A stretch of 62,921 nucleotides of DNA from Bacillota bacterium (GTDB taxonomy: Bacteria > Bacillota > Sulfobacillia > Sulfobacillales > Sulfobacillaceae), in the NCBI GenBank assembly GCA_021792935.1, contig JAJYTS010000002.1, forward strand, positions 1 to 62,921, given 5' to 3'. Made by a program: the position numbers and the translations under genes. The notes under the pieces were generated by a model. It saw nothing but the letters and a program-made list of their open reading frames with translations. It made no database searches and had not been told where the DNA came from. How positions within the stretch are numbered: the stretch's first letter is position 1; each line of letters starts with the position of its first letter. Shown piece by piece: positions 43,928-51,708 of the stretch.

Positions 43928-44447
43928 CTTCCAACCGAATGCGCATGGCTTCGGCGGAGACTCCGAAAATGCTACCTAACGCAACAGCGTCGGACACAGG
44001 TCCGTATTCTCGAACCAGCGTCTCGGGCATCAGCAAAGCGGCCGCAAACTGATTTGCCTCGCGTTCTTCGATCGACGAGTCCCCAGCACGCCGAAAAACC
44101 GTCCGAATCGTGGACTGACTGTCGCGGAACCCACCGTTGTCGCGTTTCCCTCGAAGATGGAGAATATAGTGGCCCAATTCATGGGCGATGGTGAAGCGCT
44201 TGCGGGTTTTTGGTTCGTCGCGGTTTACGTAGATAGAAAACTGGCCATCTCGCCCGATAATCAGCCCCGAAACCCCGGATTCCGTGAAAAGGGTTTCGCG
44301 AACCTCGACCCCTTCGCGGTTGCACAATTCGATAATGGGAACCGGGACGGTTTCAGCCATGTCGTGCTGCCGGAGCAAATCTAGCGCAACATCTTTTACG
44401 CCCACTCTAGCACCTCCCGGATTGGGAAAAGGAACCATGTGCCCCAC
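43905..44447 (-). CDS. ImmA/IrrE-family metallopeptidase
   Basis: A 180-residue zinc protease of the COG2856 type, with HELGH at residues 89-93 (FTIAHELGHYILH) and the downstream Glu in EEREANQFAAALLMPE. Relatives cleave HTH repressors to switch on mobile elements, stress genes or defence modules. The GTG at 44447 follows GGGAGGAAAATC. No obvious repressor is adjacent. The partner membrane protein overlaps its 3' end. Confidence 0.85.
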   Translation of the reverse strand: MGHMVPFPNPGGARVGVKDVALDLLRQHDMAETVPVPIIELCNREGVEVRETLFTESGVSGLIIGRDGQFSIYVNRDEPKTRKRFTIAHELGHYILHLRGKRDNGGFRDSQSTIRTVFRRAGDSSIEEREANQFAAALLMPETLVREYGPVSDAVALGSIFGVSAEAMRIRLEDGLYVRR

Positions 44448-44647
44448 GATTTTCCTCCCTCATTGTATCTTTGTCCTTTTGCATTGGTAAAGTGTCCCTG
44501 CCTCACCATGTTATGCAGAGCATCTCGACAACAGATGTAAATGCTGTCGTTCTGGCTTGTGCGTGCCTGCCCCCGACATAGCCAAACGAAGCCCTCGGGG
44601 TAACGAGATATTTTTGAGACATGCCATTGCGCTATTCTCAAGAACAC
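44396..44647 (-). CDS. Possible small DNA-binding or remnant protein
   Basis: An 83-codon frame upstream of and overlapping the ImmA gene. The C-terminal part (ALHNMVRQGHFTNAKGQRYN, then GKSWGTWFLFPIREVLEWA) looks like real, conserved-type protein. The N-terminus and the GTG start at 44647 have no ribosome-binding site. It may be the remains of the regulator normally paired with ImmA. I do not recognise a family. Confidence 0.35.
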   Translation of the reverse strand: MFLRIAQWHVSKISRYPEGFVWLCRGQARTSQNDSIYICCRDALHNMVRQGHFTNAKGQRYNEGGKSWGTWFLFPIREVLEWA

Positions 44648-44738
44648 ATATTTAACGCGAAGACATCAGCTCCGGAGGCGACAGTTTACATGGACCAGCA
44701 CTGGTATTTTCGTTCCGCAGAAAAACTAAGGAGGCCTA

Positions 44739-44831
44739 ATGACTGGTCGAGTTAAGTTATGCCAAAGGTGTGGCGGAGGTTCTTTACATACGCGAAGGGG
44801 CTCCCTTTCGATTAGACTAAAACGCGCGTGA
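44739..44831 (+). CDS. Small CxxC peptide (30 aa) with strong ribosome-binding site
   Basis: The ATG at 44739 follows a very strong AAGGAGGCCTA. The frame reads MTGRVKLCQRCGGG, then basic residues, and ends in TGA at 44829-44831. If that TGA were read through, the frame would run to a TAA at 45019 and add a segment with FLACPGNDWTGGAG. A stable hairpin (44852-44878) follows the TGA, but no Cys is expected at this point, so I treat it as a normal stop. Confidence 0.35.
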   Translation: MTGRVKLCQRCGGGSLHTRRGSLSIRLKRA

Positions 44832-45191
44832 ATTAAGGTGGTGGGGGTGGCGGGCAAACGCCGTTTTCTGGCGTGCCCAGGCAACGATTGGACAGGTGGA
44901 GCAGGAAAAAGCGTATGGCCAGCCGACACGGATGCTTTCGGCGGCGACGATCCTAAAGAAAACATCGCTGTGTGGCGTGCGAGATCCAGTTCCTTACTTG
45001 AATGCCGAGGTCGCATGGCTTAACCGAGATGACCACAACCATTGCCCAGCGGGAACATCCTTTGGCCGTTACCGGTCCGCCCGCGGTGAGTCTAGGATGG
45101 GATACACTTGGGCTACTATTTGTCGTAAAGGCTTAGACTGTGGATACTAAATGTGTAGCCGCGTCCGGAATCAAGGGACAGGAGGACCAGG
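44832..45191 (+). other. Leader of the selenoprotein pair; small frames only
   Basis: It contains the hairpin at 44852-44878 and a 35-codon frame from the ATG at 45029 to the TAG at 45134-45136 (MTTTIAQREHPLAVTGPPAV then SLGWDTLGLLFVVKA). That frame looks protein-like but is unidentified and has no clear ribosome-binding site. It may be a gene remnant. Confidence 0.3.
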
Positions 45192-45434
45192 ATGGCTAAC
45201 AAAGTTGCAATCTATCATGCCCCAGGGTGAGTGTCGTGTGGTGCGGCCATGCGGTTTCTGGCCGATCAAGGAGTGCCCTTTGATGTGAAGGATGTCGTAG
45301 CACATCCAGAGTACTTGGAAGAGCTTTTGGCGTTGACGAACGGTGCCCCGGGGACGCCAGTGATTGTGATCAATGATATTGTTTATCGTGGTTTTGATCG
45401 GGGAAAGATTACACGCGCTTTAAATCTTGGTTAG
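45192..45434 (+). CDS. Glutaredoxin-like protein with U-x-x-C active site (candidate selenoprotein)
   Basis: An 80-codon frame from the ATG at 45192 (ACAGGAGGACC upstream) to TAG. Codon 13 is TGA (45228-45230). The N-terminus reads MANKVAIYHAPG-U-VSCGAAMRFLA, with U-V-S-C where glutaredoxins have CxxC. The rest is a normal small thioredoxin fold: FDVKDVVAHPEYLEEL, TNGAPGTPVIVIND with the cis-Pro, and a C-terminal helix. A 6-bp hairpin with a 9-base loop follows the TGA at SECIS distance. Starting after the stop would delete strand 1 and the active site. It is likely a thiol/selenol oxidoreductase. The next gene begins 10 bases later. Confidence 0.8.
45228..45264 (+). promoter_or_regulatory. 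Candidate bacterial SECIS element in the glutaredoxin-like gene
   Basis: After the TGA, 13 bases lead to CGGCCA (45244-45249), a 9-base loop TGCGGTTTC and TGGCCG (45259-45264). The loop begins 19 bases after the TGA and has a G in its first two bases, within the usual bacterial SECIS limits (about 16-37 bases). Confidence 0.6.
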
Positions 45435-45444
45435 GAGGAGCCTA

Positions 45445-45732
45445 ATGGCACGGACTGTACAATGCCCGGATTGTAGGGAGGACGTTCTTGTGCCGGCCCA
45501 GATCCAAGTCGGGAACCGGTTCGAATGTCCCCGATGAGCGGGGACTTATCTCCGGCTCGGTGAGTCGGATGAGGGGTGGACCGCCACCCGCGTTTATGTC
45601 GTAAGTTGTCCCGACTGCGAGGAGGAGATTGAACTCAAAGCCGGCGCGAAAGCGGGGGACCATTATCGGTGCTGTGGCCACGATTATGTGCTGACGTGGG
45701 ATTACGGGAGTTATGCCCTAGAAACCTCTTAA
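45445..45732 (+). CDS. Double zinc-ribbon protein with Sec/UGA as fourth ligand (candidate selenoprotein)
   Basis: A 95-codon frame from the ATG at 45445 to TAA, with TAGGAGGAG upstream overlapping the previous stop. The first ribbon is CPDC (residues 7-10), then RFECPR-U at 26-31, with TGA at codon 31 (45535-45537) where CPxC is expected. The second ribbon has VSCPDCEEE and YRCCGHDYV, where a His takes the matching place. The ribbon resembles LysW-type carrier proteins, but I do not recognise the family. The frame is intact after the TGA. It may be the partner or substrate of the glutaredoxin-like protein. Confidence 0.75.
45535..45569 (+). promoter_or_regulatory. Candidate bacterial SECIS element in the zinc-ribbon gene
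   Basis: TCCGGCTC (45551-45558) pairs with GAGTCGGA (45562-45569) in an 8-bp stem with one G-U pair, capped by the loop GGT. The loop starts 21 bases after the TGA. A loop GG-U is very like that of the E. coli fdhF SECIS. Confidence 0.65.
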
Positions 45733-45904
45733 TGCGCATACTAATTTGCTGAAGTACTGAGCGAAAACCCAGGCCCTCTATTAAAAGCTTCGGTTTTCTC
45801 CCTTTATGGCAGATAATCGGCCAGCATGGTTCGGGCTTGGGACGCAAATTGGGGAACCGTCTTTTGCAATGAGTTGAGGGATTCCAGGGACCGAATTCAG
45901 GGGC

Positions 45905-46246
45905 CTATGTCTGTTCGACGCCAGGTTCTTGAGGACACGGAAACGACGCAAGCTCCAAATGGTAGCGCAAAAAATTGTCTGGATGCTGAACGTCGGTGTC
46001 ACAGAATCCCGCTGGCATATGGAAATCTTTCAGGTTGGCCGTAACCAAGACGTCTGCTCTGCAGGCAATCGCGGCAGCGAGTACATGGCGATCCTGTGGC
46101 GCATTCGGCATCCCGGCAATCATATGGACATCGTGGTTGCGCTCGACCATGGCATCGGGGAAAGCGTCCTGCATGATGCCGAGCAAATAGCGCACGCCAG
46201 CTTCGGCTTTGGAGCCATCGACATGGGATCCGACCTCCCAAACGCA
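45905..46246 (-). pseudogene. PIN-domain (VapC-like) toxin, C-terminal remnant
   Basis: The minus strand encodes the C-terminal two thirds of a PIN_3 RNase: LGIMQDAFPDAMVERN, then NAPQDRHVLAAAIACRADVL with the central Asp, VTANLKDF, and VQHPDNFLRYHLELA. The first 50 or so residues with the initial Asp are missing, and the open frame begins after a stop at about 46247. No antitoxin gene is next to it. Confidence 0.65.
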
Positions 46247-46779
46247 TTATACGCATCAACTGAAATAAACGTAACATGATCTTCCGGAATACTTTACGTG
46301 GTGAATAATGTTATCCGGCTCGAGGGATACGCATGAAGAACGCCTAACTCACGCAGCGATTCCAACCATGCTTGCACAAACCAGCGGGTGATTCCAAAGG
46401 CCCAATCAATGAGATTTTGCACAAAACCGGTTGAATCCCTTGAGATGAGGCAGAAGACCATTCAACCCTAGATTGTAAACAGCCATTTTTTGCATGAGAC
46501 TAGAGGGAAGTTTTATTGTGTTAAGAGTGGCCGCCGTCAGCCTTGATTCCACAGCCCAATAAATAAAAGCCACGAATGTATAGCCGTTACGCCGGATATG
46601 GGCGCAACTGCCATCAACAGCGTGTCGTACAAGAACCCATTGTGGCACTTTGGACGTAAAATTCTCCGGATCAGCACCGACTTCAACGACATAACCCCTA
46701 TCCCCGCATCATCAACTATTTTGGTTTTGGATGATGCCTGGGAAATGCCTTGACTAAAGCCAGCAAATGCTAACCTACC
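46247..46779. other. Accessory intergenic sequence, no supported gene
   Basis: An 80-codon minus-strand frame (46648-46406) has no recognised motif or ribosome-binding site. I see no repeat or RNA gene. It probably represents decayed island DNA. Confidence 0.35.
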
Positions 46780-47238
46780 TTAAGAGCCTATTTTTGCTGC
46801 CACCCGATCCCAAGCCGCCTGAAAGGCCGCCTCTGGGATATATCCATAACCATCCCGACTAAAAGGCGCGAAAGACGCTTGAAACGTTTCCAGCACCTGC
46901 TGCTCCTGCCTGGTCGCCTGATGATGCAAACGGTCATATTGCGCTTTTTCCAAATACGGCACAACCGTATTGGCATTTGATATCCCTAACCGGGAGAGAG
47001 GTAACAACGCACTAACTAGTGAGCCAATCCCTTGATTGGACCAAGCCTCTGCCGCCGCCACATGACCTTGTGCCAACGCACTGTCCGCCTCGCGAAATAA
47101 GGCAAATCCGTACATCACGTCTTCCTGGGCAGTTTGTCGCACTGCAAAGGCCGGGGACATCCGACCAAACCATATTCCCAGTACACCGCCCAGAATAAAG
47201 AGGCCGGCGCCAGCAGCCACCCATTGCCTTTTGGTCAT
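46780..47238 (-). CDS. Signal-anchored protein of unknown function
   Basis: 152 residues from the ATG at 47238, with GGGGGAATTAAA upstream. A single TM anchor (WVAAGAGLFILGGVLGIWFG) follows a basic start MTKRQ, then a helical, mostly soluble domain of about 125 residues (DVMYGFALFREADSALAQGH, ending in AAWDRVAAKIGS). The topology suggests an extracytoplasmic protein. There is no family match I know. It stands alone. Confidence 0.6.
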   Translation of the reverse strand: MTKRQWVAAGAGLFILGGVLGIWFGRMSPAFAVRQTAQEDVMYGFALFREADSALAQGHVAAAEAWSNQGIGSLVSALLPLSRLGISNANTVVPYLEKAQYDRLHHQATRQEQQVLETFQASFAPFSRDGYGYIPEAAFQAAWDRVAAKIGS

Positions 47239-47746
47239 TTTAATTCCCCCACGAAACAGAGCCTCTTTCATATCTTAGCTGACAATGAAGGCTCGTGCTT
47301 CCAGTCCTTTCATCCCTAAAAGAGTTAACAAAGACGGTCACGTGTTGTGGAATAACCTTGTCATCCGGCCATCCTGCAAAAGAGCAGAATTAGCCTACCG
47401 CTATCATCGTTACCGTAGCTCCGTCCAGCGCGTCTAACCGTGCAACCTGCATTTTCACTCCTGAGACTCGACTTCGTCGACCGAATCTTCATGCCATCCC
47501 CAAAAGCTTCGAGTAAGGACCACGGGCTGATCGTCCCTTCCTCAAATTCGACCAACTCGACGCATACTTCACACGATAGCCACCCTAGTGATCCCCATGT
47601 TCCATCGCGGCGAAACAACAGGAATGCCAAGCGTTCTGTACGTGCAAGCATTGACTACTTAAAATGGAAATGCCGCCCGCGATAAGCCCATAATACGCAC
47701 GCATATTCCACATCATAATCGTGCGCCGTGATGACTGGTGCAGTAT
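47239..47746. other. Intergenic, no supported gene
   Basis: A minus-strand frame (47651-47361) contains DGTWGSLGWLSCEVCVELVE, which looks protein-like, but I cannot place it and no ribosome-binding site is visible. It may be a gene remnant. Confidence 0.3.
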
Positions 47747-48913
47747 TTAATGCCACGTCGCCCGCAGAATAATCATGGCGACTCCTAGAAGAAGGGCAGA
47801 CCCTAGTAACGTTATATTTAGGCCTTGCGGGTTTCTTGCTAATGCCGCGGCTCCTAGTGGTCCAATAATTTGCCCAAGTCCAAAGGCCGCTGTCATTGCC
47901 GCGATAACCCGGTGGCTAGATGCCGGTGCGGCCTTGCGAGCCGACACCAAGCCAAGGGCCGCAATAGCCATAAATGTACCGCCAAAAAGCAGAGCACTTA
48001 CAATAGCTATTGCATCATTGGCACCTAAAGCAGGCAGCAGCACACCGACTGCCTCAATCCCATAAGCTGCCAACAAAGCCGTTCGGCCCCCCCACCGCTG
48101 AGCTGCCCGAGCCCATAGTATGGTAGATGGAATAGCAGCCAGTCCCACCAGGATCCAACTAATATCACCCAACATTTGGCCAGCTGATCGGAAAAACTGG
48201 GTAATAAAGGTCGCCATGATAATATAGCCAAGTCCTTCAAGTCCGTAAGCCGTGATTAATCCCCAAAGTTTAAGGGACTCGCCAGAAGAAGGCAAGGCGC
48301 GCCGTTTCGCCGTTGCCGCAGGCGCTACCAGGGGGCGCATGGACAGCACCGCGGCGACACTTAAAGTGACACCTACCAAGCCGAGTCCAATCCAACCAAT
48401 CCGCCATCCGCCAATTTGCGCCCACCACGGTCCTAACAACCCGGTGAGAACAATTCCCGATCCGACCCCCGCATAGAGCATGCCGGCCCGCTGCTCCTGA
48501 CCATGGGTAGCAAGCCAGTCCAACACGAGACTCGATACAAAGACCTGCGCCCATGCACTAAATACCCCTGCAAGTACTCGCCAGATAAGCCACCAGAAAG
48601 CGTTTCCCGTCAGTCCCATGGCCATAACACTAAAAGATACGACTAAAAGCGCTGTCGCTGCCCATGACAGCCGAGTCCAGCGGGCGGATAAGGGAAGAGC
48701 TCCTGCCGTTAAAGCTCCCAAAAGGTAGCCGCCATAATTAGCGGACGCCACCAATCCCGCAAAGGCTAACGACCAATGCAACTGTTGCTGCATAGCCGGC
48801 AATAGCGGCGTATACGCAAATCTCCCTATGCCCATGGCTACTGCTAAACTAAGAATGCCGCCAATTAGTGGACTAACCCGATAAATAGAAAGAGACTCCC
48901 GCTCGCTGGTCAC
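47747..48913 (-). CDS. YbfB/YjiJ-family MFS transporter
   Basis: A 388-residue, 12-TM protein with the family signature GIGRFAYTPLLPAMQQQLHW near the N-terminus and ASANYGGYLLGALTAG after it. The start is a GTG at 48913 with AAGGAGCGTCGG. It is divergent from a LysR-type regulator with 117 bases between them, the classic arrangement of a regulator and its transporter. The substrate is unknown; efflux of small organic molecules is likely. Confidence 0.87.
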   Translation of the reverse strand: MTSERESLSIYRVSPLIGGILSLAVAMGIGRFAYTPLLPAMQQQLHWSLAFAGLVASANYGGYLLGALTAGALPLSARWTRLSWAATALLVVSFSVMAMGLTGNAFWWLIWRVLAGVFSAWAQVFVSSLVLDWLATHGQEQRAGMLYAGVGSGIVLTGLLGPWWAQIGGWRIGWIGLGLVGVTLSVAAVLSMRPLVAPAATAKRRALPSSGESLKLWGLITAYGLEGLGYIIMATFITQFFRSAGQMLGDISWILVGLAAIPSTILWARAAQRWGGRTALLAAYGIEAVGVLLPALGANDAIAIVSALLFGGTFMAIAALGLVSARKAAPASSHRVIAAMTAAFGLGQIIGPLGAAALARNPQGLNITLLGSALLLGVAMIILRATWH

Positions 48914-48978
48914 GTCCGACGCTCCTTATATTCTCATCCAATCTACGCGTTTTATGATACTGAAGGATATAAACGATG

Positions 48979-49003
48979 TATAATGATGGTTAAAGATATC
49001 ATT
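48979..49003 (+). promoter_or_regulatory. LysR-type operator overlapping a -10 element
   Basis: AATGATG (48982-48988) and TATCATT (48997-49003) form a near-perfect interrupted dyad with a T-N11-A core. TATAAT at 48979-48984 overlaps its left arm. It lies between the divergent transporter and regulator genes, fitting autoregulation. Confidence 0.45.
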
Positions 49004-49030
49004 CATCATTTGTGGTGATGGAGGAGTGTT

Positions 49031-49903
49031 GTGGAGTATAAAGATCTCCTGATCTTTTATCGCGTCGCCCGCCTCGGCAACATGACCCGGGCCGCCGAAG
49101 AGTTAGGCTATGTTCAATCCCATGTTACCGCCCGGATTCGCAAACTAGAAGATGAGCTAGGCCGGCCCCTATTTGAGCGTACTAAGCATGGCGCCATACT
49201 AACAGATGACGGAACCCGCTGGCTCCCCCAAGTCGAAACACTATTAACGCAGTGGGAGCACACTGCCCAAGCGCTCGATGCGCCCGGCACGCCAAGCGGG
49301 TTTTTGCGTCTCGGTTCATTGGAGACAACGGCGGCTGTTCATGCGGCGGGATGGTTGGCAAGATATCATCAGCAATTTCCCGAAGTCGACTTATCTTTAG
49401 AAACCGGAACGACCGACGAACTACTGCAGCGGGTCGCCCACCGCGATTTAGATGCGGCCTTTGTGGCAGGCGCAATAAGCCACCCACGGATCTCGCATCG
49501 GGTCGTGGCCGTAGAAAATCTTCAGGTAATTATGTCATGTAATACTAGCTGGTCAAACATATGCCAGTCAGGAAATTTGGTGATGGTCACATCTCATCAA
49601 GGCTGCGCCTATCGCCACCAATTTGAAACTTGGCTGAGATCCCAAAATATCAAACCTACGCGCGTGATGGAGTGTGCTAGCATCGAAGCAATTTTACAAC
49701 TCGTGGCTGGGGGACTGGGCGTAACCCTGCTGCCAAAGACTCTAGTTGAACCACTGTCTTCCCGAATAGCTGTGCAGTGGCAGCCTATCGACGATGCATA
49801 CGGAAAAATACCCACGTCTATTATATGGAGTAAAACACGACCGCCATCCCACGCCCTGCAGGCTCTGCTGGAGATTTTTGAAAGGCTCGCCGACCTAGCC
49901 TAA
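49031..49903 (+). CDS. LysR-family transcriptional regulator
   Basis: 290 residues. The winged HTH is at 1-60 (FYRVARLGNMTRAAEELGYV, then RIRKLEDELGRPLFERTKHG). The effector domain begins near residue 90 (GFLRLGSLETTAAVH). The start is a GTG at 49031 after GATGGAGGAG. It most likely controls the divergent YbfB-type transporter. It is followed directly by a transposase remnant. Confidence 0.9.
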   Translation: MEYKDLLIFYRVARLGNMTRAAEELGYVQSHVTARIRKLEDELGRPLFERTKHGAILTDDGTRWLPQVETLLTQWEHTAQALDAPGTPSGFLRLGSLETTAAVHAAGWLARYHQQFPEVDLSLETGTTDELLQRVAHRDLDAAFVAGAISHPRISHRVVAVENLQVIMSCNTSWSNICQSGNLVMVTSHQGCAYRHQFETWLRSQNIKPTRVMECASIEAILQLVAGGLGVTLLPKTLVEPLSSRIAVQWQPIDDAYGKIPTSIIWSKTRPPSHALQALLEIFERLADLA

Positions 49904-49914
49904 GCATTCAAAGC

Positions 49915-50577
49915 GAGATATTCCCATCATGAAGAGTAAGCGCTTGGCGGGCCGCGGCCTCTACTTTATCTCTCGGCGCCCGGAAACCTTTACGATGGTT
50001 ACCGCTAAAACTGCCGCCTGGGCGGCGGGTGAATGGAATTTGTTGGATGCAGTGGTACATCGCCGCGACGCGGCTCCGTACTGGATCTCCGAGCAGACTG
50101 GTGAATTTGCCGACCAGCCGTATCGCCTGGTCGTCCACCGGTCGAATACGTTGGATCGGCGGCGGGCGCGCGCCCTGGAACGCCGCAGCACTTTTGTGCT
50201 CATCACCACATCCCGTCCCTCCAATTGTCAGCACGCGATCCGCTCGTCGAATACAAGGGCCAAGTGCATGTCGGGGGGCACTTCCACTTCCTCAAAGATG
50301 CGCTCTTCGTGGATGCCCTTATGTCAAAAATCCTGAAGGTGTGGAAGCTTTAGGGTATGTCATTTTAATGGCATGCCTTTTGCATAGTTTGGTGGAGTGA
50401 CGTCTCCGACTATCGGCTGTCCCCCTTCCGTCCTCCGTGTGCCGCGTCCTGACGCGGCCCACCGGTCACGAAGTGGTCTGCCACCTTCAGAGATTACAGA
50501 TCGTGCGCACAGACACCGGCGAACGCTATACTTCCTTGCCGCCCATATTACATTCGACAATCGAGGCACTCTCTTAG
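49915..50577 (+). pseudogene. IS1634-type transposase, C-terminal remnant
   Basis: Pieces of one transposase lie in several frames: YFISRRPETFTMVTAKTAAW through YWISEQTGEFADQPYRLVVH, then GGHFHFLKDALFVDAL and PEGVEALGYVILMACLL, and last RPTGHEVVCHLQRLQIVRTD to a stop at 50577. These follow the order of the C-terminal half of IS1634-family proteins. At least two frameshifts and an internal deletion make it dead. No terminal inverted repeats were identified. Confidence 0.75.
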
Positions 50578-50740
50578 GGGTGTTGTAGGCTTTTAAGAGT
50601 ACAAAAACAACAAATCGTATAAATCGACGATAAGACGCTATGGGTCAGCGTTGTTTCTTCACGGGGTTGTTTGACCTGCCAATTTTGGGCTTTCATTCTT
50701 CATTGGCCGTCTGCTTCGTACAATATGGCGAGGTGGTGCC

Positions 50741-51619
50741 GTGCTTATTTTGGTGTTGAGCGGGGGCGGTTTGTGGTCTTGCGCGGGAATTGGGGCGGCG
50801 GCCGCTTTACGGGATATGAGCATTACCGTGGAAGGGTATGTGGGAACGTCCGCGGGCGCTCTAGTGGCAGCTTCTTTAGCGGCTGGGCGCAGCCCCGAAT
50901 GGCTGCGTGACGCCGCCGCATCGCTCACCGCGCGTGATTTTCGCCTGGACTGGCGTGCTTGGGCAAGAGGAGCGTTAAAGCGAGAGGTGCCGGTGTCACT
51001 ATTTAGTGCTTCAGCATTTGATGAGCGGTTGGCCTTTTTATGGCACGGCATGAGTTGGGAGGCGCTTAAGGCTCCGCTATGGGTCACGGTGACCTCTCTA
51101 GTACGGCGCCAGGTGGTGGTGTTTGGTTCCCATAAGCCTGAAACTTCTACAGGGAAGCTCTGGGACTTAATCTGGCGCGGGCAGGATATTGACCTGGTTA
51201 CGGTGCTACGGGCGTCCGTGGCTGTGCCAGGATTGTTTCCGCCTGTAGGTGTCCCAGGAGATTGGTATGTCGACGGGGGCGTTGCCGATGACTATCCGCT
51301 CGATGTCGCCGCTTGGGTAGGTGCGTCACAAATCATTGGAGTTTGGGTGGATGAGAGCTCAGCCCTGTTGTGGCCCCCCCGATATCATGGAGGTCATGTG
51401 GTGATGGCCGCGCTTGCGGCCATGATACGGCAATTAACCTTGGCGCGGCAAAAACCGATTGATGTCCCCTGGGTGGATGTGCGCATGGAGATGGAAGGGG
51501 GGCATCGGGTATTTGGCCGTGTGACTGAAATCATTCAGGAAGGCTATGATGCCACCCGTGCCAGTGAAGATCGGATCCGTATGATTTTGGATAATAACGG
51601 CGGAAGCATGGGATCGTGA
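50741..51619 (+). CDS. Patatin-like phospholipase
   Basis: A 292-residue acyl hydrolase with a Ser-Asp dyad. The oxyanion motif is LSGGG, the nucleophile Ser is in GTSAGA, and the catalytic Asp is in YVDGGVADDYP. The GTG at 50741 follows GCGAGGTGG. It releases fatty acids from membrane lipids. The next gene on the same strand, 90 bases on, joins an MFS transporter to an acyltransferase, which could re-acylate the lyso-lipids made here. Confidence 0.87.
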   Translation: MLILVLSGGGLWSCAGIGAAAALRDMSITVEGYVGTSAGALVAASLAAGRSPEWLRDAAASLTARDFRLDWRAWARGALKREVPVSLFSASAFDERLAFLWHGMSWEALKAPLWVTVTSLVRRQVVVFGSHKPETSTGKLWDLIWRGQDIDLVTVLRASVAVPGLFPPVGVPGDWYVDGGVADDYPLDVAAWVGASQIIGVWVDESSALLWPPRYHGGHVVMAALAAMIRQLTLARQKPIDVPWVDVRMEMEGGHRVFGRVTEIIQEGYDATRASEDRIRMILDNNGGSMGS

Positions 51620-51708
51620 GTCTGCTCTGGCTGGGAACCGAATTTTTATGAGACGTTTATAATATCTCTTAGAAATAACTCGTGCATCATTCAAGGACGG
51701 CGGTACGG

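Noticed and set aside
45515-45540. tRNA T-arm-like GGTTCGAAT motif
   Set aside because: It lies inside the zinc-ribbon gene and encodes its RFECPR segment; no acceptor stem or anticodon arm surrounds it.
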